Origin: Nitrospirota bacterium
Lineage (GTDB): Bacteria; Nitrospirota; CAKKRA01; 9FT-COMBO-42-15
Length of the DNA stretch: 5,634 bases
Direction: 5' to 3'
NCBI GenBank assembly: GCA_016214425.1
Contig: JACRON010000032.1
Coordinates: forward strand, 1 to 5,634
Below, piece by piece: positions 1 through 5,463 of this stretch (within the stretch, counting starts at the first letter, position 1; each line of letters opens with the position of its first letter). The translations under genes and the position numbers were made by a program. Under the pieces are notes generated by a model that had not been told where the DNA came from, made no database searches, and worked only from the letters and a program-made list of their open reading frames with translations.

Positions 1-44
1 AGATGGATGGCCTGTGGAGGGCGCAGGTGATTTTTGATGTGTGA
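1..44 (+). CDS. Archease, C-terminal end only (gene truncated by window edge)
   Basis: Reading from base 3, the frame gives MDGLWRAQVIFDV and then TGA at 42-44. Nothing upstream is available, so this is only the tail of a gene that begins outside the window. Archease proteins (about 140 residues) end in a strand of the form W-x-A-x-V-I/V-x-D-V/I, and this tail fits that form. Archease is a small metal-binding protein that speeds guanylylation and turnover of RtcB, and its gene is often beside rtcB, as would be the case here. The family call rests on 13 residues plus the neighbour, so it is an inference. A second frame (bases 2-36, ending GWPVEGAGDF) is also open but recalls no family ending that I know. 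Confidence 0.68.
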   Translation, partial: MDGLWRAQVIFDV

Positions 45-55
45 AACTAATATTT

Positions 56-90
56 CCCCTCCACTTGCGGGAGGGGACTAAGGGGAGGGG
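56..90 (-). repeat. G/C-rich palindromic repeat, inverted copy
   Basis: CCCCTCC (56-62) pairs with GGAGGGG (70-76) around a 7-base loop, followed by ACTAAGGGGAGGGG to base 90. Read on the minus strand it contains CTTAGTCC followed by a C-rich arm, the same order as the larger palindrome at 1754-1807. It therefore looks like an inverted, partly decayed copy of that family. No T-tract follows the stem, so an intrinsic terminator is unlikely. Confidence 0.6.
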
Positions 91-103
91 TTAAAAACTT
101 TCA

Positions 104-139
104 CCCTCACCCTATCCCTCTCCCATCAAGGGAGAGGGA
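104..139 (+). repeat. Palindromic repeat upstream of rtcB
   Basis: A C-rich lead (CCCTCACCCTA, 104-114) is followed by a perfect 10-bp stem, TCCCTCTCCC (115-124) with GGGAGAGGGA (130-139), around the loop ATCAA. The lead and stem match the left arm and inner stem of the repeat at 1754-1807, but the closing right arm (GGTGAGGGGG in that copy) is missing. The stem ends 18 bases before the rtcB start codon and is followed by A-rich rather than T-rich sequence. A role in mRNA stability or translation is possible but not shown. Confidence 0.75.
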
Positions 140-147
140 ATAAGAAT

Positions 148-152
148 AGGAG
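148..152 (+). promoter_or_regulatory. Ribosome-binding site of rtcB
   Basis: AGGAG lies 5 bases before the GTG at 158. It supports that non-ATG start, because the encoded N-terminus (MAIIEKLKKIDDYRWELP) already aligns with the usual RtcB beginning. It lies directly downstream of the palindromic repeat. Confidence 0.75.
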
Positions 153-157
153 CTACC

Positions 158-1612
158 GTGGCTATCATAGAAAAACTAAAAAAGATAGATGATTATCGCT
201 GGGAGCTGCCAAAGGACTATAAGCCCGGCATGCTTGTGCCGGGAATCATATATGCAACAGAGGATATGCTTGAGCATATTGCAAAGGATGCATCAATAGA
301 CCAGGTGGCAAATGCAGCTTTTCTTCCGGGCATTGTAAAGGCGTCTTTGGCTATGCCTGATATACATCAGGGCTACGGCCCTCCGATCGGCGGTGTTATA
401 GCAACAGATGTAAAAAAGAACGGCGTTATTTCACCCGGAGCTGTCGGCTTTGACATTAATTGCGGCGTAAGATTGATGAAGACCAATCTTACAAAGGATG
501 ATGTCAGGGATAAGGTAAAGGAGCTTGTTGATCAGCTTTTTTATACAATACCAACCGGCGTCGGCTCTAAAGGGAGCATAAAGTTAGGTCCAGAGGATGA
601 ACGTTCAATATTAGTTGAAGGCGCAAGATGGGCTGCAAGAAAGGGGTTTGGGGAAAAGGATGACTTGGAGCATACAGAGGCAGGCGGCTCAATTGAAGGC
701 GCTGACCCAGACAAGATAAGCAGGAAGGCTTATGAAAGAGGACATGCGCAGCAAGGCACAGTCGGCTCTGGCAACCACTTTGTTGAGGTTCAGTATATAG
801 AAGAGATATTTGATGAAGAGGCAGCTAATGCCTTTGGATTATTTAAAAACCAGATTACTGTTATGATACATTCGGGCTCCCGAGGCTTTGGACATCAGGT
901 CTGCACAGACTACCTTGTTACAATGGGAGAGGCAGTAAAAAAATATAATATCGTATTGCCTGACAGGCAGCTTGCATGCGCGCCGATAAATTCTCCGGAG
1001 GGACAGGACTATCTTGCTGCAATGCGCTGCGCTGCAAACTATGCATGGGCAAACAGGCAGTGCTTAATGCACTGGTCAAGGGAGGTATTTTACAAATACT
1101 TTAACCGCTCTCCAAAAGAGCTCGGCATGAGGCTTTTGTATGATGTTGCGCATAATATTGTCAAAATAGAGGAGCATGTTGTTGATGGAAAGAAGATGCT
1201 TTTGGCAGTTCACAGAAAAGGCGCAACAAGGGCATTTCCGCCAAATCACCCTGAGGTGCCAGAGGTATACAGAAAAATCGGTCAGCCTGTAATCATACCC
1301 GGGGACATGGGAAGGGCATCGTATATATTAGTCGGCACGCAAAAGGCAATGGATGAGACCTTTGGAAGCACTTGCCACGGCGCTGGAAGAACGATGTCAA
1401 GGACTGCTGCAATAAAATCTGCAAAGGGCCGCGCAATAAACAGGGAGCTTGAGGACAAGGGCATCTTTGTAAGGGCAGCAGGAAGAGAGACATTGAAAGA
1501 GGAGATACCAGAGGCATATAAAGATGTATCAAAGGTTGTAGAGGTTGTGCATAATGCAGGAATAGCAAAGATGGTGGCGAGGCTCAGGCCAATGGGTTCA
1601 ATCAAAGGGTGA
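158..1612 (+). CDS. rtcB: RNA-splicing ligase RtcB (tRNA ligase / RNA repair ligase)
   Basis: RtcB joins RNA ends bearing 2',3'-cyclic phosphate or 3'-phosphate to 5'-hydroxyl ends, using GTP and manganese in the cytoplasm. The protein is 484 residues, close to the archaeal-type enzyme (481 in Pyrococcus horikoshii). Visible motifs: MPDIHQGYGPPIGGV (about 66-80); FDINCGVR with metal ligands D99 and C102; GSGNHFVE with H207; MIHSGSRG with H238; DVAHN with H332; and STCHGAGR with H407, the histidine expected to carry GMP. They correspond to D95, C98, H203, H234, H329 and H404 of the P. horikoshii enzyme, so it should be active. The GTG start is set by AGGAG five bases upstream. The gene follows a probable archease tail, which fits an RNA ligation or repair module. 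No rtcA or rtcR is visible here. The identification is very secure; whether the role is tRNA splicing or damage repair cannot be told. Confidence 0.97.
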   Translation: MAIIEKLKKIDDYRWELPKDYKPGMLVPGIIYATEDMLEHIAKDASIDQVANAAFLPGIVKASLAMPDIHQGYGPPIGGVIATDVKKNGVISPGAVGFDINCGVRLMKTNLTKDDVRDKVKELVDQLFYTIPTGVGSKGSIKLGPEDERSILVEGARWAARKGFGEKDDLEHTEAGGSIEGADPDKISRKAYERGHAQQGTVGSGNHFVEVQYIEEIFDEEAANAFGLFKNQITVMIHSGSRGFGHQVCTDYLVTMGEAVKKYNIVLPDRQLACAPINSPEGQDYLAAMRCAANYAWANRQCLMHWSREVFYKYFNRSPKELGMRLLYDVAHNIVKIEEHVVDGKKMLLAVHRKGATRAFPPNHPEVPEVYRKIGQPVIIPGDMGRASYILVGTQKAMDETFGSTCHGAGRTMSRTAAIKSAKGRAINRELEDKGIFVRAAGRETLKEEIPEAYKDVSKVVEVVHNAGIAKMVARLRPMGSIKG

Positions 1613-1666
1613 CGACTTTGTCAAAAAACTGTAGGGGCAGAGCCATGAAACCTGTTGACAAACTCG
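1613..1666. repeat. Imperfect inverted repeat directly after the rtcB stop
   Basis: CGACTTTGTCAA (1613-1624) and TTGACAAACTCG (1655-1666) are reverse complements at 11 of 12 positions, separated by 30 bases that include GTAGGGGCAGAGCCATG. The left arm begins on the first base after the rtcB stop codon. It could form a hairpin in the 3' end of the rtcB transcript, but no T-run follows, so it is not a textbook terminator. It could equally be the paired ends of a tiny non-coding repeat unit. Confidence 0.55.
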
Positions 1667-1682
1667 CAAAATATCCATAAAT

Positions 1683-1713
1683 GTCATTCCCGCATGTTTT
1701 TAGCGGGAATCCA
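1683..1713. repeat. ATTCCCGC / GCGGGAAT inverted repeat
   Basis: ATTCCCGC (1686-1693) and GCGGGAAT (1703-1710) form a perfect 8-bp stem with a 9-base loop, flanked by GTC on the left and CCA on the right. The form GTCATTCCCGC...GCGGGAATCCAG is a widespread dispersed intergenic palindrome type in bacterial genomes. It resembles the dRS3 repeat of Neisseria in its ATTCCC/GGGAAT ends, but the spacer is longer. No function is assigned. Confidence 0.7.
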
Positions 1714-1753
1714 GTACTTGCAAATTCAAGAGTGGAAAGGGCGACCCTACGAT

Positions 1754-1807
1754 TTCCCCCTCACCTTAGTCCTCTCCCCTTGTGGGAGAGGGAAGGGTGA
1801 GGGGGAA
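1754..1807 (+). repeat. Two-tier palindromic repeat (most complete copy of the family)
   Basis: The outer stem is perfect over 12 bp: TTCCCCCTCACC (1754-1765) with GGTGAGGGGGAA (1796-1807). Inside it is a second perfect 8-bp stem, CCTCTCCC (1771-1778) with GGGAGAGG (1784-1791), around CTTGT. It shares the CCCTCACC lead and the CCTCTCCC/GGGAGAGG core with the copy at 104-139, and CTTAGTCC with the inverted copy at 56-90. It ends 17 bases before the TTG start of the next gene. The following sequence is A-rich, so it does not look like a terminator for rtcB on the plus strand. Confidence 0.8.
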
Positions 1808-1814
1808 TAAAAAA

Positions 1815-1820
1815 AGGAGG
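1815..1820 (+). promoter_or_regulatory. Strong ribosome-binding site before a TTG start
   Basis: A full AGGAGG lies 4 bases before TTG at 1825. The first ATG codon in this frame lies about 20 codons further on, only two residues before the conserved C24 and with no comparable site ahead of it. The TTG is therefore the best start. Confidence 0.75.
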
Positions 1821-1824
1821 AAAC

Positions 1825-2355
1825 TTGGACAAAGGAGACTGGTTTAGGATTATTGATGAGCTTTACAAAATTACTGAAAAAGCAACAATGCCGTGCATGG
1901 AGGCTAATTGCGGAGGAAGCTGCGAGATAGGCGATATAAGCGAGACCGTAATCCTCCTTCCTTATGAGATGGAGTATATTTCAGAGAAATGCAACGTGCC
2001 ATTATCAAGCTTCAAGACTATGGATATAAAAAACTTCGGCAAAATAGGAATAATGGATTATGATTCCATCTGCCCCTTTCTTACTGAAACGGAGTGCATA
2101 ATAAGGCCTTACAGGATGTTTGACTGCAGGAGCTATCCAATAGTTGCAACATGGAAGAATGGCCTGCTTGAGTTCTCCTTTGCAAAGGGCTGCCCATTAA
2201 ATTATACACTTTCATCCAATTTTAAAGACAGGATCATCAAGGCATGGAATTTTTTAGACCCTATCCTTCCAAAGGAGTGGAAGGAATATTATGACAGGGA
2301 AACAAACAGGGAGTTAGAGCCTTTTGTATACGAGGGGGCACATAGTGCAAAATAG
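1825..2355 (+). CDS. YkgJ-family cysteine-cluster protein (putative zinc/iron-chelating domain)
   Basis: A 176-residue soluble protein with no signal peptide or membrane segment, and eight cysteines: C24, C29, C33, C56, C83, C91, C101 and C123. The block CPFL...C-I-I-R-P-Y-R-x-x-x-C-R-x-Y-P (83-105), followed by KGCP (121-124), is the signature of the YkgJ/CxxCxxCC family (Pfam PF03692), thought to bind zinc or an iron-sulfur cluster. The N-terminal cysteines are spaced C-x4-C-x3-C, wider than the common C-x2-C-x2-C-C, so this is a variant. Biochemical function is unknown for most members; one relative, FliB, is a flagellin N-methylase, but nothing here points to flagella. The gene starts at TTG with a strong AGGAGG and overlaps gpsA by 11 bases, so the two are probably translated from one message. 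Family is confident, function unknown. Confidence 0.85.
   Translation: MDKGDWFRIIDELYKITEKATMPCMEANCGGSCEIGDISETVILLPYEMEYISEKCNVPLSSFKTMDIKNFGKIGIMDYDSICPFLTETECIIRPYRMFDCRSYPIVATWKNGLLEFSFAKGCPLNYTLSSNFKDRIIKAWNFLDPILPKEWKEYYDRETNRELEPFVYEGAHSAK
2332..2338 (+). promoter_or_regulatory. Ribosome-binding site that sets the gpsA start
   Basis: GAGGGGG lies 6 bases before GTG at 2345, inside the 3' end of the upstream gene. It favours GTG 2345 over the TTG at 2324, which has no purine-rich site ahead of it and would add MYTRGHI before the conserved N-terminal strand. Confidence 0.75.
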
Positions 2356-3346
2356 GACAACTGTTATTGGCGCAGGCAGTTGGGGAACGACTCTCGCCCT
2401 TCTTCTTGCAGATAAAGGCCATGAAGTTAAACTATGGGTCTATGAAAAGGACTTGGCAGAGGAAATGCAGAAGACCCGCGAAAACAGGATATACCTGCCG
2501 GGACACAGGCTTTCAGAAAACATTTCTGTTACATCATCAATAAAGGATGCGGTATCTGATTCAGAGATAATAGTCTTTGTTGTCCCTTCACATGTTGCAA
2601 GGGGCGTTATAAAGGAATTTACACCCTTTGTATCAAAGGACACTATTATTGTAAGCGCCACAAAGGGGATTGAAAATGATACATTAATGCCCATATCAGA
2701 GGTTTTTAAAGAGATGCTCCCTAAATCCTGCCATAATAACCTGACATTCCTTTCAGGCCCGAGCTTTGCAAAAGAGGTTGTGCAAAAGATGCCTACTGCA
2801 GTTGCCTTGGCTTCTTATGATAGAAAGGTAGGAGAGGTTATTCAACAGGCCTTTTCAACCGACTATTTCAGGGTCTTAACAAATTCAGATGTTATTGGCG
2901 TTGAGCTTGGCGGCGCTTTAAAGAATATTATTGCCATTGCAACAGGCATTGCTGACGGCATGGGCTTTGGACACAACACAAGGGCAGCAATAATAACACG
3001 CGGCCTTGCAGAGATGACAAGGCTCGGCATTGCAATGGGCGCTGAGCCTGCAACATTTTCTGGACTTTCGGGGCTTGGCGACTTAGTGCTTACCTGCACA
3101 GGTGAATTAAGCAGGAACAGGACAGTCGGCTTAAGGCTCGGCAAAGGGGAAAAATTAAAAGACATATTAGCAAGCATGAAGATGGTTGCAGAGGGTGTTA
3201 AAACAACAAAGGCGGTTTATGCGCTATCAAAAAAATATGATATTGAAATGCCTATTACGAATGAGGTCTATTATATTTTATATGAAGACAAGGATGTAAA
3301 GGCATCTGCAAGGGATCTGATGAACAGGGAGCTTGGAGAGGAGTAG
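2345..3346 (+). CDS. gpsA: Glycerol-3-phosphate dehydrogenase [NAD(P)+]
   Basis: GpsA reduces dihydroxyacetone phosphate to sn-glycerol 3-phosphate with NAD(P)H in the cytoplasm, supplying the backbone of membrane phospholipids. With the GTG start it is 333 residues, normal for the family. The N-terminal Rossmann fold begins TTVIGAGSWGTTLA (5-18), with the GxGxxG dinucleotide loop at 9-14. Further marks are SATKGIE (104-110), LSGPSFAKEV (136-145), and the catalytic-domain segment ELGGALKNI with the expected catalytic lysine K193. NTRAA (211-215), SGLGDLVLTC (242-251) and SRNRTVG (256-262) follow. No key residue is missing. The open frame extends upstream to TTG 2324, but the Shine-Dalgarno site at 2332-2338 and the family's usual N-terminus favour 2345. 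It overlaps the YkgJ-like gene by 11 bases and is followed by larB after 3 bases, so it is almost certainly co-transcribed with both. Confidence 0.97.
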   Translation: MQNRTTVIGAGSWGTTLALLLADKGHEVKLWVYEKDLAEEMQKTRENRIYLPGHRLSENISVTSSIKDAVSDSEIIVFVVPSHVARGVIKEFTPFVSKDTIIVSATKGIENDTLMPISEVFKEMLPKSCHNNLTFLSGPSFAKEVVQKMPTAVALASYDRKVGEVIQQAFSTDYFRVLTNSDVIGVELGGALKNIIAIATGIADGMGFGHNTRAAIITRGLAEMTRLGIAMGAEPATFSGLSGLGDLVLTCTGELSRNRTVGLRLGKGEKLKDILASMKMVAEGVKTTKAVYALSKKYDIEMPITNEVYYILYEDKDVKASARDLMNRELGEE

Positions 3347-3349
3347 AAG

Positions 3350-4108
3350 ATGGATATAAAAGGCATTAAAAAGATTCTTGAGGCAGTAAAATACAGGCGG
3401 CTAAAGGTTGATGACGCAATAAACAAATTAAAGCATCTTCCCTATGAGGATATAGGTTTTGCACAGATAGACCACCACAGACAGTTGAGGCAGGGATTTC
3501 CAGAGGTCATCTTCTGCAAGGGAAAGGGCATTGAACAGGTTGTTGAGATTGTTGAAAGGATGCTTGAGAAAAAGAGCGATATCCTTGCAACAAGGGCGGA
3601 CTTAAATATCTACAAGGCAGTAAAGGCAATTGACCCGAGGGCAAGATACAATGACCTTGGCATGACTATTGTAATAGAAAATAAGAAAAAGGAGCTGACT
3701 AAAGGAAAGATACTTATTGTTACAGCAGGAACATCTGACATCCCTGTTGCAGAAGAGGCAAAGGTAACAGCAGAGATGCTCGGCAGCAGCACTGAGTCGC
3801 TTTATGATGTTGGTGTTGCAGGCATACACAGGCTTCTTGATAAAAAGGAGATGCTCCACAATGCAACGGTAATCATTGTTATTGCCGGCATGGACGGCGC
3901 CTTAGCAAGCGTTGTCGGCGGATTAACAGACAAGCCTATAATTGCAGTTCCCACAAGCACAGGATACGGCTCAAGCTTCTCAGGCATTTCAGCGCTTCTT
4001 GCAATGTTGAATTCCTGCGCCCCGGGCCTGTCAACAGTAAATATAGACAACGGCTTTGGAGCTGCCTGCATCGCACACAGGATAAACATACTGGGTGAGC
4101 ATAAATAA
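3350..4108 (+). CDS. larB: Nickel-pincer cofactor biosynthesis protein LarB (PurE-like carboxylase/hydrolase)
   Basis: LarB carboxylates the pyridinium ring of nicotinic acid adenine dinucleotide and cleaves off AMP, giving the dicarboxylated mononucleotide that LarE and LarC turn into the nickel-pincer nucleotide of lactate racemase and related enzymes. The 252-residue length matches the family. An N-terminal helical region (1-50) includes DHHRQLRQGFPEVIFCKGK (41-59). The C-terminal half is the PurE-like domain: GKILIVTAGTSDIPVAEEA (119-137), YDVGVAGIHRLL (152-163), VIAGMDGALASVVGGL (177-192) and VPTSTGYGSSFSGISALLAML (200-220). NSCAPG follows, with C223 as the likely counterpart of the conserved cysteine that bonds to the nicotinate ring in Lactobacillus plantarum LarB. 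The ATG at 3350 follows GGAGAGGAG (3335-3343), embedded in the end of gpsA. No larA, larC or larE is present in the window. Older annotation calls such proteins PurE- or AIR carboxylase-related. Confidence 0.94.
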   Translation: MDIKGIKKILEAVKYRRLKVDDAINKLKHLPYEDIGFAQIDHHRQLRQGFPEVIFCKGKGIEQVVEIVERMLEKKSDILATRADLNIYKAVKAIDPRARYNDLGMTIVIENKKKELTKGKILIVTAGTSDIPVAEEAKVTAEMLGSSTESLYDVGVAGIHRLLDKKEMLHNATVIIVIAGMDGALASVVGGLTDKPIIAVPTSTGYGSSFSGISALLAMLNSCAPGLSTVNIDNGFGAACIAHRINILGEHK

Positions 4109-4125
4109 AATATCCATACAAAAAG
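4109..4125. other. 17-base gap between convergent genes
   Basis: The plus-strand larB stop (4106-4108) and the minus-strand M16 stop (4126-4128) face each other across 17 A/T-rich bases. No G/C-rich hairpin with a T-run is visible in the gap or just inside either gene, so transcript ends may overlap. Confidence 0.7.
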
Positions 4126-5463
4126 CTACTTCGTTATCCCTGCCTCTTTCTGCTTTGCCACAACAACTAACAGATAGTTCTTTGGGTCCAAGTATTTTTT
4201 TGCTGCCTTTAGGATGTCCTCTTTTGTTACTGCATTAATCTTTTTTGGATATTCAGTAAAATAATTAAGGCCAAGGTCATAAAATTCTATTGAAGACAAA
4301 AGACCTGCCATCTTTGAGTTTGTATCAAGCCTTAAAGGAAAGCTGCCAACTATATATGACTTTGCATCATTAAGCTCATTGTCCTTTACAGGGTTTGTCC
4401 TTATATCTTCTATGTGCTTTAATATGGCATTTACTGCCTTGTTTGCATTTTCATTCTTTGTCTGCATGGTTACTTTAAATGGTCCCCCATACAGTCTTGC
4501 ATCAAATCCGCTATGCACACTGTATGCAAGGCCCTGATTATCCCTTATATCCTCAACAAGCCTTGATGAAAAGCCTCCTCCGCCGAGTATATAGTTCATA
4601 ACAGCTATTGTATAAAAGTCAGGGTTCTTTCTGCTTATGCCGATATGGCCGAGGTGTATTGTTGCCTGTGTGAGGTCTTTATCAATAAGCTCCACATTTT
4701 TATTTGTCAATTTTGGAGGTGATGGTATCTTTGGCAAACTTACCTTTGCCTTTTCCCATTTCCCAAAATATTTTTCAATTAATGACACTGCCTCATTCAA
4801 TGTAATATCTCCAACAACAGCCATAATGGTATTATTCGGCTTATAATATTTTTTATAGAAATTTAAAATATCATCTTTTTTTATCTTTGGCAAAGTCTCT
4901 TCAAGTCCTTCTACCGGCCTCCAGTAAGGGTGCTTTAAATAAAGGATTTTTGAAAATGCCTTTGATGCAATAGCGCCGGGGTCGTCCTTCTGATTTATTA
5001 TGCTGGCTAATGTCTGGCTTTTTTCACGCTCTATTTCTTTCTCATCAAAGGCTGGGTTCATTAATATATCAGATAAAAGATCAAGGCCGAGGTTAATGTC
5101 CTTTTTTAGGATAGAGAGGCTTGCCTCTGCATAGTCTGCATTTGCACCTGTGCTGATGCTTCCGCCAACAAAGTCTATCTCCTCTGATATCTGTTTTGCA
5201 GTCCTGTTCTTTGTCCCTTCGGTTAAAAGCCCTGCTGTAAGATTTGCCAAGCCGGCAAGCTCATCAGGCTCGTATATTGAGCCCGCCCTTATCTTTATAT
5301 TAAATATTACAGTTGGGATGGAGTGCCTCTCCTGCAGCAGGAGCACAATGCCGTTTTTCAGGACAACACGTTTGGGCGCTTCCTCTGCTGTAACTGTGTT
5401 TAAAAAAAATATATTTAAAAATAATATTATTATCAGAATAAAAAGAATCCTAATCTGCTTCAT
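4126..5463 (-). CDS. M16-family (pitrilysin-type) peptidase homologue, non-zinc subunit, exported
   Basis: A 445-residue protein with a signal peptide: K2/R5, hydrophobic stretch about 6-22, and probable cleavage after VTA (A26). There is no lipobox cysteine, so it should be free in the periplasm or outside. The mature part has two M16 domains. In the first, the zinc motif expected at GLAHFLEH reads GLANLTAG (71-78), so H, E and H of HXXEH are replaced by N74, A77 and G78 and zinc cannot bind. In the second, GGGFSSRLVEDIR...GLAYSV (295-316) keeps the R307/Y314 pair, seven residues apart, that positions substrate in M16B enzymes. This is the make-up of the partner subunit in heterodimeric M16B peptidases such as the Sphingomonas SPH2681/SPH2682 pair. 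Its ATG directly follows the stop codon of another M16 gene, with GGAAAGGGG (5470-5478) as ribosome-binding site. The substrate is unknown. Confidence 0.92.
   Translation of the reverse strand: MKQIRILFILIIILFLNIFFLNTVTAEEAPKRVVLKNGIVLLLQERHSIPTVIFNIKIRAGSIYEPDELAGLANLTAGLLTEGTKNRTAKQISEEIDFVGGSISTGANADYAEASLSILKKDINLGLDLLSDILMNPAFDEKEIEREKSQTLASIINQKDDPGAIASKAFSKILYLKHPYWRPVEGLEETLPKIKKDDILNFYKKYYKPNNTIMAVVGDITLNEAVSLIEKYFGKWEKAKVSLPKIPSPPKLTNKNVELIDKDLTQATIHLGHIGISRKNPDFYTIAVMNYILGGGGFSSRLVEDIRDNQGLAYSVHSGFDARLYGGPFKVTMQTKNENANKAVNAILKHIEDIRTNPVKDNELNDAKSYIVGSFPLRLDTNSKMAGLLSSIEFYDLGLNYFTEYPKKINAVTKEDILKAAKKYLDPKNYLLVVVAKQKEAGITK

Noticed and set aside
1..157. CRISPR array or tRNA gene in the left intergenic region
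   Set aside because: The repeats are palindromes of unequal length and opposite orientation without regular spacers, and no cloverleaf or T-loop sequence is visible.
1282..1605. Minus-strand open frames opposite the 3' half of rtcB
   Set aside because: They lie wholly inside a strongly conserved gene, and their composition looks like reverse-strand shadow coding.
1655..1683. TTGACA (1655-1660) as a -35 box for the YkgJ-like operon
   Set aside because: The hexamer is consensus, but the best -10 candidates (CATAAA at 15 bases, TAAATG at 17) are poor. TTGACA is also explained as the right arm of the inverted repeat. A promoter here is possible but not supportable.
1683..1713. A true Neisseria dRS3 element
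   Set aside because: The ATTCCC/GGGAAT ends agree, but the spacer is 13 bases where dRS3 has 8, and the gene content does not suggest Neisseria.
1754..1807. Intrinsic terminator of rtcB
   Set aside because: The stem is strong but is followed by an A-rich stretch and not a T-run on the plus strand, and no minus-strand gene ends here.
2324..2344. Upstream TTG start for gpsA adding MYTRGHI
   Set aside because: It has no Shine-Dalgarno site ahead of it, it lengthens the overlap to 32 bases, and GTG 2345 has GAGGGGG at good spacing and gives the usual GpsA N-terminus.
3802..4121. Minus-strand open frames opposite larB
   Set aside because: They are antisense to conserved PurE-like domain motifs of LarB, with no independent support.
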